A stretch of 20,832 nucleotides of DNA, taken from positions 1 to 20,832 of the forward strand of contig JBDUED010000023.1 in assembly GCA_040002595.1 (NCBI GenBank), read 5' to 3'. The notes below the pieces were generated by a model. That model was not told the origin of the DNA. It searched no databases and saw nothing but the letters and a program-made list of their open reading frames with translations. Positions 8,337 to 16,300 of the stretch are shown piece after piece. Origin of the DNA: Dokdonella_A sp040002595 (GTDB lineage: Bacteria > Pseudomonadota > Gammaproteobacteria > Xanthomonadales > Rhodanobacteraceae). Position 1 is the stretch's first letter; each line of letters begins with the position of its first letter. Made by a program: the position numbers and the translations under genes.

Positions 8337-8352
8337 ATTTGAAGCGCCCGTG

Positions 8353-8541
8353 ATGAGCAACGAATTTCCTGCACCGATACTCAGCCCCTGCAACGGCGTT
8401 TGCCGATTACGCAGCGACGGCTATTGTGCGGGTTGCCTGCGCAGCGGAGACGAAATCGCGCGCTGGATCTCGATGAGTCCGGCAGAACGCCGGCACTTGC
8501 TCGAAGACGTGCTCCCCGGACGCGGACCTTCGCGCGCATGA
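8353..8541 (+). CDS. DUF1289 family small cysteine-rich protein
   Basis: This 62-residue protein has the DUF1289 pattern: SPCNGVCRLRSDGYCAGC, followed by LRSGDEIARW and MSPAERRHLLEDVL. The four cysteines suggest a small metal or iron-sulfur site, but the family function is unknown to me. The frame opens at a GTG at 8299, but that would put a 12-base-pair hairpin inside the gene and add unconserved residues. ATG 8353, ten residues before the first cysteine, fits family length better. There is no good Shine-Dalgarno site. The stop overlaps the start of the Nudix gene (ATGA at 8538), so the two are likely coupled. Confidence 0.85.
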   Translation: MSNEFPAPILSPCNGVCRLRSDGYCAGCLRSGDEIARWISMSPAERRHLLEDVLPGRGPSRA

Positions 8542-9164
8542 ACTCGGACGAGAGCCATCCAGCCGATGCGGTGCGCTTGCGCCGTGCCGTGCGTGGCCTC
8601 GATGATCCACCGTCTGCCCCGGGCTGGAACGCGGGAGAATTGGCCGACGTTTTCGATGACGCCATGCCGCGTCGGGCAGCCGCAGTGCTGGTGCCGTTTG
8701 TGCGACGCAAAGGTTCGTTGTCAGTGCTGTTCACGCGACGCAATGAATACTTGCGCCAACATGCCGGGCAGATCAGTTTCCCCGGCGGCGGCGTGGAGGC
8801 GGGCGATGCGGATGCGATCGCCGCTGCCTTGCGCGAAACGCATGAGGAAACCGGCATTGCGCCCTTGCTGATCGAGCCGTTTGGCTATCTCGACTGCTTC
8901 GAAACGGTGTCCGGATATTGCGTAACGCCGGTCACCGGCTTCGTCCGCGACGATTATGCCTTGCGCCTGCAGGAAGCGGAGGTCGACGACGCGTTCGAGG
9001 TGCCGCTCGCCTTCATTCTTGAACCGGCACGCCTCGCGCGAGAGCATATTCTGTGGCGCGGCCGCGAACGCGACATCTTCGCGTTTGAATGGGAAGGCCG
9101 ACGCATCTGGGGTGTGACCGCGGCGATACTCAAGAACTTGCTCGACCGATTGGAGAAAGTGTGA
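8538..9164 (+). CDS. NudL-type CoA pyrophosphatase (Nudix hydrolase)
   Basis: NudL-type Nudix enzymes are thought to hydrolyse CoA and its derivatives to 3',5'-ADP and 4'-phosphopantetheine. The 208-residue product carries the UPF0035 motif in the form LFTRRN-x3-R-x3-G-x3-FPGG (residues 65-84). It overlaps a Nudix box that ends AAALRETHEETGI (about 95-107). As in E. coli NudL, the first Glu of the general Nudix box is not kept but the REx2EE core is. The C-terminal part VWLSW-like region is represented by RDIFAFEWEGRRIWGVTAAI. The ATG at 8538 shares four bases with the DUF1289 stop. Its stop TGA shares one base with the sulfurtransferase start, so this is the middle gene of a three-gene unit. 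Confidence 0.9.
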   Translation: MNSDESHPADAVRLRRAVRGLDDPPSAPGWNAGELADVFDDAMPRRAAAVLVPFVRRKGSLSVLFTRRNEYLRQHAGQISFPGGGVEAGDADAIAAALRETHEETGIAPLLIEPFGYLDCFETVSGYCVTPVTGFVRDDYALRLQEAEVDDAFEVPLAFILEPARLAREHILWRGRERDIFAFEWEGRRIWGVTAAILKNLLDRLEKV

Positions 9165-10015
9165 TGACTATTCGAACGCTGGTGTCGGCCAGGGAACTGG
9201 CGGCGATGCAGGCCAGCGGCGACGTGCTTGTCATCGATTGCCGCTTCGATCTGGCCGATCCAGGCAAGGGCGCGCGCGATTACGCGGCCGCGCATATTCC
9301 CGGCGCGGTCTACGCGAGTCTGGACCGCGATCTTTCAGACTTGTCCAAACGCGGCCTTGGGCGCCATCCGTTGCCGGACGACGTCGCGTTTTCAGACGTT
9401 CTTTCGCGCTGGGGCTGGCGAGCCGATCTGGATGTCGTCGCGTATGACGAAGCGAATGGCGCACTCGCGGCGGCGCGGCTGTGGTGGCTGCTGCGTCTGG
9501 CCGGACACACGCGCTCTGCCGTGCTCGACGGAGGTCTGGCGGCGTGGCGCGAAGCGGACCTGCCGCTTGAAACGGGCAAGAGTGCGCGCGAACCCACGCA
9601 TGCGCAGGTCGTGTTCGATGCGCGCGACGTCGTCGGTTTCGGAGAACTCGAGCAGCGTCGCCGCGCCGGTTCGGTGTTGCTGCTCGACGCCCGCGCCGCG
9701 CCACGTTTTCGCGGCGACGTCGAACCGATCGATCCGGTGGGCGGCCACGTGCCCGGGGCGCTCAATCGCCCGTTCGGCGACAATCTCGACGCGGACGGCC
9801 GCTTCAAGAAGCCGGATGAGTTGCGCCGCGAATTCATTGCGCTCCTCGGCGCGTGCGCTCCAACCCAAGTCGCGCACATGTGCGGCTCCGGGGTGACGGC
9901 GTGCCACAACCTGTTGGCGATGGAACATGCAGGCCTCGCCGGTTCGCGCGTTTTTGCACCGTCCTGGAGCGGCTGGATCAGCGATCCAACGCGTCCTGTC
10001 GCGACCGGGCAATAG
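9164..10015 (+). CDS. sseA: 3-mercaptopyruvate sulfurtransferase (two-domain rhodanese family)
   Basis: This enzyme moves sulfur from 3-mercaptopyruvate to a thiol acceptor or cyanide. The 283-residue product has two rhodanese domains. The N-terminal one is inactive, with Asp95 in AYDEANG where a catalytic Cys would be, and ends DGGLAAWREADLPLETG. The C-terminal one has the active loop MCGSGVTACHN with Cys240. The CGSGVTA loop is the mercaptopyruvate type, unlike the CRKGV loop of thiosulfate sulfurtransferases. RFRGDVEPIDPVGGHVPGA gives the substrate-binding arginine region. ATG 9164 overlaps the Nudix stop by one base and is preceded by GGAGAAAG at 9152-9159. A GTG at 9161 one codon earlier is possible. 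It converges on the echA-like gene across 84 bases with no visible terminator. Confidence 0.93.
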   Translation: MTIRTLVSARELAAMQASGDVLVIDCRFDLADPGKGARDYAAAHIPGAVYASLDRDLSDLSKRGLGRHPLPDDVAFSDVLSRWGWRADLDVVAYDEANGALAAARLWWLLRLAGHTRSAVLDGGLAAWREADLPLETGKSAREPTHAQVVFDARDVVGFGELEQRRRAGSVLLLDARAAPRFRGDVEPIDPVGGHVPGALNRPFGDNLDADGRFKKPDELRREFIALLGACAPTQVAHMCGSGVTACHNLLAMEHAGLAGSRVFAPSWSGWISDPTRPVATGQ

Positions 10016-10099
10016 TACGGACGCGCTCGCACAATCGGCGCTTCGAGCTTCACGAACTTCGCAGGGAGCCAAAACTCCGAACGTGCAAACGTGTCTGAC

Positions 10100-10852
10100 T
10101 TACCTGGATTTGAGACGCGCGACGAGCGCGCGCAATACGGTTTGTGCTTCAGCGGCAAACCAGCCGTCGAGAAACGCTTCGATCGGCAGCGTGTCGGGAT
10201 TGGCGAATACGGCGGCGAGGTCGGCGCGTGCGAGGCGGCGGGTTTCGCCCATGGCCTGTGGCGGAAATTTCAGCAGATCCCCTAGCCAAGCGAGCGCGCG
10301 CGGCACGACGAAATCGGTATCGACGAGTTCGTCGACAAGGCCGATCGCCTGCGCCTGTTCCGATTCAAGCATCGCGCCGGCAACCATCATGCGTTCCGCG
10401 CGATAACTTCCGACGAGTCGGCGCAGCGCCGCCTGGATGCATTCGGGCACCGACAAGCCGACCTGCACTTCGTTGAGTCCGATCTTGAACGCGCCGCGCG
10501 CCATCACGCGGTAGTCGCACATGATCGCCAGCACCGCTCCGCCTGCTGGCGCATGCCCGGTGATCGCGGCGACGATCGGGATTGGTGAACGGGCGAGCGC
10601 GGCGCACAGGCCAAAAAAATCGTTCCAGAAAATGCGGAACGCATCGCGATCGAGATTCAGCAAGGCGGGTACATCGAGGCCGGCCGAGAACAAGCCAGGC
10701 GCGCCGGAAAGTACCAACCCGCAAACGCCGTCGCTCGGCGCGGATTCGACCGCTTCACGGAGCGCGCGTACGAGGGACGGGTCGAGCGCGTTGACCGGCG
10801 GACGAGCGAGACGAAGTTCGCGCACGTTATCGTGCGCAATGATATCGAGCAT
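10100..10852 (-). CDS. Enoyl-CoA hydratase/isomerase family protein, probably isomerase-like
   Basis: This 250-residue crotonase-fold protein shows RELRLARPPVNALD, the oxyanion-hole segment SGAPGLFSAGLDVPALL and HAPAGGAVLAIMCDYRVMA, followed by FKIGLNEVQVGL. Compared with E. coli FadB as I remember it, the first catalytic Glu (GGGCE) is Leu108 here, while the second (GLPE) is kept as Glu128. One acidic residue suits a delta3-delta2-enoyl-CoA isomerase better than a hydratase; the substrate is unknown. ATG 10852 starts right at the conserved N-terminus. ATG 10882 would add ten residues and overlap the end of the upstream DUF4139 gene by eight bases. Neither has a clear ribosome site. It is probably the second gene of a unit with DUF4139. 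Confidence 0.88.
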   Translation of the reverse strand: MLDIIAHDNVRELRLARPPVNALDPSLVRALREAVESAPSDGVCGLVLSGAPGLFSAGLDVPALLNLDRDAFRIFWNDFFGLCAALARSPIPIVAAITGHAPAGGAVLAIMCDYRVMARGAFKIGLNEVQVGLSVPECIQAALRRLVGSYRAERMMVAGAMLESEQAQAIGLVDELVDTDFVVPRALAWLGDLLKFPPQAMGETRRLARADLAAVFANPDTLPIEAFLDGWFAAEAQTVLRALVARLKSR

Positions 10853-10874
10853 GGGATTAAAACTGGCCGAGCGA

Positions 10875-12308
10875 CTATTCATCTGTTGCCGCCCACGCAT
10901 AACGCACCACGTAATCCAGCGTCGCTTTTGCATTCGCCGGCACAGTGACCTGAAATTGGAGCAGGTCCGGGGTCTGCTTGTCCGGTTTCTGGCTGGATGA
11001 AAGCACACTCCAGACGCGCCAGCGGTTGGGGTGCTCGCGCACGGTGACCCGGCGAGCGACGTTTCCGGAATTGGCCAGCGTGATGCGAAAGCCTTCGTTC
11101 ATTTCTCGGGCTACCTTGTCGGTGCTGAACGTTGTGCGTTCGCGCTTGCCGGACAGATCGAACGCGACACCGAGGTTGACGTCGACATCGCGTCCCTTGG
11201 AGACATCACCGATGCGGTTTTCCCCCAGCAGTTCGGTGCTTCCATCGTGATCGAGGGTCAGTACGCGCAGGTTGCCGCTGGGCAGGTTTTCCGTTGCGAC
11301 GAACCTGAGCTGGCTTGCGATCGGGCCCGTGCCGTCGGGCTGGATCTCGGGCGCCAGCATGGGTTTCGGCGGAAACCAGGCACCGCCGTTTTCAAACAGC
11401 CAGGTGCGTTCGCACGGCAGCTCCTTGCCCGCATACAACGGAACCTGGGTCACGCTCGCATCCGGAAGGTCGAGGCCGCCGTCGATGGCATAGCTGCGAT
11501 AATCGCCGAGGGCGGACTGCTCCGGCATTCCTGCTGGCGCACTCATTGCCTTCATCGCCATCGGTCGAGGACCGCCGCTGGACTTGGCGAAACTCGGCGC
11601 GCCGGCGATCAACTTCAGCGTTGCGGCTGGATAATCGCGTCCGCTGCGATTGGCGATGCTCGCCAGAGCATCGAGCCGCATCGTGCACTCGGCGCCTTCA
11701 TGCAGGAGCGCCGAGTATGCTGCCCGCCAGCCAAGGCCGGCTGTAGGGTAGGTGAGTGTAGTCAGCGTCGCGCCAGCGTGGCCGTCGACGACCACTTGCA
11801 GGGTGCTGCCGGGCAATCCAGTGCCGGGCGGAAATTCCACGCGAGAAAAATCGCGCACGTAGCTGATGCGCCCGTCGCTGCCGCGGATGCCGAGGTTCTC
11901 CCCATCGACCGCGACAAGTACGCCTTCGGTGATCAAGGTTCCGCTGCTGCCGAAAATCTGCACGTGCTCGCCGCGATGCGCGGAGAGTGCGCCTGCGTCG
12001 CCGGCGGACACCACGCGTTGCGCGAGCACATGTCCACTCTTGCCCAGATCAATCGCGACGGCTTCGGCATCCAGCATGGCCGGCAATCCATCGATGACGA
12101 GGGTCTGCTGGCCGCCGCCGAGCTGCAGCGTGCGTTGTTCGTGCACGATCGCGTGGCCATCGGCAATCGGCGCGCTGCCGCTCTCGAACAATGAATCGCT
12201 GTCGCTGCGATAGATTGTGATGGAAGGGTCGGCGGCCATCGCCGCGGCTGCGGACAGCGTCACCACGACCAGTCCGATGTTCATCGTGATGAACAGTTTG
12301 CGCTGCAT
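10875..12308 (-). CDS. DUF4139 domain exported protein
   Basis: The function is unknown. The 477-residue product begins with a signal peptide (MQRKLFITMNIGLVVVTLSA, then an AMA/A cleavage site near residue 25). The mature part opens with a beta-rich region (ITIYRSDSDSLFESG, HEQRTLQLGGGQQTLVIDGL), as in bacterial DUF4139 proteins. GLGWRAAYSALL, the usual WRPxY-type landmark, is followed by ANRSGRDYPAATLKLIAGAP. The C-terminal DUF4139 part runs through TWLFENGGAWFPPKP, a dense set of beta strands and TVPANAKATLDYVVRYAW. ATG 12308 is chosen because the signal peptide starts there; the frame is open to 12557, but that part is antisense to the copper chaperone gene. It diverges from that gene over 61 bases. 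The downstream enoyl-CoA hydratase-like gene overlaps or abuts its stop. Confidence 0.85.
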   Translation of the reverse strand: MQRKLFITMNIGLVVVTLSAAAAMAADPSITIYRSDSDSLFESGSAPIADGHAIVHEQRTLQLGGGQQTLVIDGLPAMLDAEAVAIDLGKSGHVLAQRVVSAGDAGALSAHRGEHVQIFGSSGTLITEGVLVAVDGENLGIRGSDGRISYVRDFSRVEFPPGTGLPGSTLQVVVDGHAGATLTTLTYPTAGLGWRAAYSALLHEGAECTMRLDALASIANRSGRDYPAATLKLIAGAPSFAKSSGGPRPMAMKAMSAPAGMPEQSALGDYRSYAIDGGLDLPDASVTQVPLYAGKELPCERTWLFENGGAWFPPKPMLAPEIQPDGTGPIASQLRFVATENLPSGNLRVLTLDHDGSTELLGENRIGDVSKGRDVDVNLGVAFDLSGKRERTTFSTDKVAREMNEGFRITLANSGNVARRVTVREHPNRWRVWSVLSSSQKPDKQTPDLLQFQVTVPANAKATLDYVVRYAWAATDE

Positions 12309-12369
12309 GATCGCATCTCGTTTGTAAGTGGACGATGTGGCTATCATAGCGATCACGACGGAGGTTGCC

Positions 12370-12822
12370 ATGCATCGAACGCATCGCTGGACATTGTGGC
12401 TCTCGCTTGCGCTTGCGTGGACGTGTGTAGACGCCAGCGCGGCGACCAGACTCGGCGTATTCGATGCGTGGATCCGCGCCGCCCCGCCAGGTGCGAGCAT
12501 GGTTGCGGGATACGCGACGCTGAAGAACACCAGCGACGAGCCCCTCGTCATTCTCACCGTGCAGAGTGATGCTTACCGCATCGCGTCGCTGCATCAGACC
12601 GTTGTAGAGGAAGGCGTATCGAAGATGCGCGAACTACATCGGCTGAAAATGGCGCCGGGTGAAACCATTCAGCTCGCTCCGGGCGGCATGCATTTGATGC
12701 TGATGCAACCGCGTCGCGATATCGCAGTCGGCGAAAAAGTCGAGGTGCGCTTCCTGCTGTTCGACGGTTCGCGAATCGAGACCTACTTCGACGTGGTGGC
12801 GCCCGATTCGAACGGCGACTGA
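12370..12822 (+). CDS. Periplasmic copper chaperone, PCu(A)C family
   Basis: PCu(A)C proteins bind Cu(I) in the periplasm and deliver it to the CuA or CuB centres of haem-copper oxidases, often with Sco1. The 150-residue product has a signal peptide (residues 1-24, ending DASA). The full ligand pattern is present, H-x10-M-x21-H-x-M: His75, Met86, His108 and Met110, the last two in PGGMHLMLM. A GGAGG site at 12360-12364, five bases before ATG 12370, fixes the start and rejects an upstream ATG at 12328. No Sco or oxidase genes are next to it. Its last 40 bases overlap the end of the convergent thioesterase gene. Confidence 0.93.
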   Translation: MHRTHRWTLWLSLALAWTCVDASAATRLGVFDAWIRAAPPGASMVAGYATLKNTSDEPLVILTVQSDAYRIASLHQTVVEEGVSKMRELHRLKMAPGETIQLAPGGMHLMLMQPRRDIAVGEKVEVRFLLFDGSRIETYFDVVAPDSNGD

Positions 12823-13376
12823 CATGCGGCACGGATCGCAGGCGGCAATGCCACCGAACGCCCGGTGTCCGGGTTGATCCACACCATGACGATGTCACCG
12901 TCGGCATAGACGCATTCGCGGTCGTTGGCGGCAACAATGCGGTGCGCGATCGTCAACGATGTCGTACCGACACGCGTCGCAACAAGTTCTACCGCGATCT
13001 GCGCCGGCCACGCCAACTGGCGTCGGAAATTGACCTGCGCCGCAGCCACGACCGGCATCATAGTGCCGTCGACCCAGACGCCATCAATGCCGGCGAGCCA
13101 TGCAAGGCGTGCTTCCTGCGCATAAACCAGAAAGGCCGCGTTGTTGACGTGGTTGAACGCGTCAAGATCGCCCCAGCGCACGGTCATCGGCACGTTTGCG
13201 ATTGCGACGGCGACGCTTGACGGCGCCTGCTTCTGTGCGTTGGCGTTTGCCACCACGGCATTGGCAGCCGGATTCGCATGTTCGCGTTTGGCAGGCATGG
13301 GTGCGCGAGCGGCTTTCGCAGTCGACACGGGCTTCGCTGGCGACGACGGCGGAGCCGCTTTGCGCGGCGGCTTCAA
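12783..13376 (-). CDS. 4HBT-type (hotdog) acyl-CoA thioesterase with low-complexity N-terminal extension
   Basis: YbgC/4HBT-like thioesterases hydrolyse acyl-CoA. The hotdog domain begins TVRWGDLDAFNHVNNAAFL with the catalytic-type Asp72, then YAQEARLAWL, VNFRRQLAWPAQIAVELVA and ADGDIVMVWINPDTGR, with conserved spacing. Before it lie about 60 residues rich in Ala, Pro, Lys and Asn that are not part of the fold. The 197-residue frame starts with TTG at 13376, whose first bases overlap the uvrA stop (TTGA). AAGGA lies six bases upstream, inside uvrA, which supports this start. ATGs at 13298 and 13187 are alternatives; the second would begin at the hotdog domain itself. It is probably co-transcribed with uvrA and overlaps the copper chaperone gene tail to tail. 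Confidence 0.82.
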   Translation of the reverse strand: MKPPRKAAPPSSPAKPVSTAKAARAPMPAKREHANPAANAVVANANAQKQAPSSVAVAIANVPMTVRWGDLDAFNHVNNAAFLVYAQEARLAWLAGIDGVWVDGTMMPVVAAAQVNFRRQLAWPAQIAVELVATRVGTTSLTIAHRIVAANDRECVYADGDIVMVWINPDTGRSVALPPAIRAACQSPFESGATTSK

Positions 13377-16300
13377 GCGGCTTCCTTGCGGCTGCGTGAG
13401 CGGGCGGCCGTGCTCATGCCGGCAGCGGCGAGTGTGCGAGCGAGAAACTGCCCGGTGTACGAGGATGGCACCAGAGCGACTTGCTCTGGCGTTCCGGTAG
13501 TGAGGATCGTGCCGCCGCGTTGACCGCCTTCAGGCCCGAGATCGACGATCCAGTCGGCGGTCTTTATCACGTCGAGATTGTGTTCGATCACGACGACGGT
13601 GTTGCCGTCATCGGTGAGTCTGTGCAGCACTTTCAGCAATTGTTCGATGTCGTGGAAATGCAGGCCGGTAGTCGGCTCATCGAGGATATAAAGCGTACGG
13701 CCGGTGTCGCGCTTGCTCAGTTCGCGCGACAGTTTCACACGCTGCGCCTCGCCGCCGGACAGCGTCGTCGCGCTCTGGCCGAGTTTGATGTACGCGAGAC
13801 CGACATGCATCAGCGTGTCGAGCTTGCGTGCCAGCACCGGCACTGGCTGGAACAGTGCGAATGCGTCCTCGACGGTCATGGCGAGTACGTCCGCGATGGT
13901 GTGGCCCTTGTAGGTAATCTCCAGAGTCTCGCGGTTGTAGCGCTTGCCGTGACAGACATCACAAGACACGTAGACGTCGGGCAGGAAATGCATTTCTACT
14001 TTTATCAAACCATCGCCTTCACATGCTTCGCAGCGGCCGCCCTTTACGTTGAAGCTGAAGCGCCCGGGCCCGTATCCGCGCGAGCGCGATTCGGGAACCT
14101 GCGCGAACAGTTCGCGCAGGGGTGTGAACAGGCCGGTGTAGGTGGCGGGATTCGAACGTGGCGTGCGGCCAATTGGCGACTGGTCGATGTCGACTACCTT
14201 GTCGAACAGTTGGAGTCCCTCGATTGAGCGGAACGGCGCCGGCTTCTCGTTCGCGCCGTTGAGCTCCGCCGCGGTGTGCTTGTGCAGGGTGTCGTTGATC
14301 AGAGTCGACTTGCCCGAGCCGGAGACGCCGGTGATGCAGGTGAACAGGCCCGCCGGAATTTCCAGATCGACATCCTTGAGGTTGTTGCCGGACGCACCGA
14401 GAATGCGCAATATCTTTTCCTGATCGGCCTTGCGACGTTTTGTCGGCACCTCGATTCGCCGCTTGCCGGACAAATACTGCCCGGTCAGCGAGCGCGGGGC
14501 GGCAAGGATCGCGTCAATTGTGCCCTGCGCGACGATCTCGCCGCCGTGGACGCCGGCGCCCGGACCGATATCGACCACATGATCGGCAAGGCGAATCGCT
14601 TCCTCGTCGTGCTCCACCACGATAACCGTGTTGCCCAGGTCCCGAAGGCGCCGCAGCGTACCGAGCAGGCGTTCATTATCTCGTTGGTGCAGACCGATTG
14701 AAGGTTCATCGAGTACATACATGACACCTACCAGACCAGCACCGATTTGCGAGGCCAGACGGATGCGCTGCGCTTCGCCGCCCGACAGCGAATCGGCCTG
14801 TCGATCGAGCGTGAGGTAATCGAGGCCAACGTCGACCAGAAAATGCAGGCGTTCGCGAATTTCCTTGACGATCTTCGTGGCGATCTCGCCGCGCCAGCCG
14901 GCCAGGGTCAGCGTGTTGAAAATGCCAAGCGACTGGTCGATAGGCAGCCCCGTCAAGGTTGGCAAGTTGCGCTCGCCCACAAACACGTTGCGTGCGCTGC
15001 GATTGAGACGTTGACCGTGGCAATCGGGACAGTCGCGGTCGCTGATGAATTTCGCCAGTTCCTCGCGCACGGCAGCCGATTCTGTTTCCTTGTAGCGTCG
15101 CTCCAGATTTGGAACGATGCCCTCGAAACGGTGCTTGCGCGTGACCGCGCCGCGCGCGCCGGTCAGGTAGCGGATGCTGATTTGTTCTTCGCCGGAACCG
15201 TAAAGGACGTGCTGTCGTGTTGCTTGCGGCAGATCGATCCACGGCGTATCGACATCGAACGTGTAGTGCTTGGCGAGCGACAGGATCAACTGAAAATAGT
15301 ACTGGTTGCGCCGGTCCCATCCGCGCACTGCGCCGGCTGCGAGACTGAGCTGAGGGTTGACCACGACGCGCGCCGGATCGAAAAACTGGGTTACGCCAAG
15401 ACCATCGCAGGCCGGGCACGCGCCGACGGGCGAGTTGAACGAGAACAGGCGCGGTTCCAGCTCGGGCAACGAGTAGTCGCAGATCGGACACGAAAAGCGC
15501 GATGAAAACGTGATCTCGGCAGTTTTCGAATCAGCCGCTCCTTGGCGTCCTGCGATGTGCATGGATGCACGAGTGTCGCTGGAGGCAGGATCGCCGTTGC
15601 GACCGCTCGCGGCACTTGGGCTTTCCTGCCCGGCGGCCGCTCGTGCGCGTCCTGCGCTCGCGGCACTTGGGCTTTCCTGCCCGGCGTCGAGATTCACGAT
15701 CATGGCAATTCCGTCGCCATGCCGCAGCGCCGTTTCGAACGATTCGGCGAGGCGCTGCTTGATATCGGCCTTGGGACGGAAGCGGTCAATGACGACTTCC
15801 ACCGTGTGCTTCTGGCGCAACGCCAGCGGTGGCAGCGCATCAAGTTCGTGAACATGGCCATCGACGCGCGCGCGCACGAAACCTTGCGCGCGCAACTGTT
15901 CGAACACCTGCGCGTGCTCGCCCTTGCGTTCGCGCACGACTGGCGCGATCAGCATGAAGCGCTTTTCCGGATCGAGCGCGAGGGTGGCGTCGACCATCTG
16001 GCTGATCGTCTGCGCTTCCAGCGGAATGCCGTGATCCGGGCAGCGCGGCGTGCCGACCCGAGCGAACAGCAAGCGCAGGTAATCGTAGATCTCCGTGATC
16101 GTGCCGACCGTCGAGCGCGGGTTGTGCGAGGTCGCCTTCTGCTCGATGGCGATCGCTGGCGACAGGCCTTCGATGTGGTCGACATCCGGCTTTTCCATTA
16201 TCGACAGGAACTGCCGCGCATACGCCGACAACGATTCGACGTAGCGACGTTGGCCCTCGGCGTAGATTGTGTCGAACGCAAGCGAGGACTTGCCGGAGCC

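Noticed and set aside
11031..12194. Plus-strand open frame of 387 codons
   Set aside because: It lies fully opposite the DUF4139 gene and has shadow-frame composition with no recognisable motif.
12342..12348. TATCAT/TATGAT in the divergent gap between the DUF4139 and copper chaperone genes
   Set aside because: No suitable -35 on either strand at proper spacing, so I do not call a promoter although one must exist nearby.
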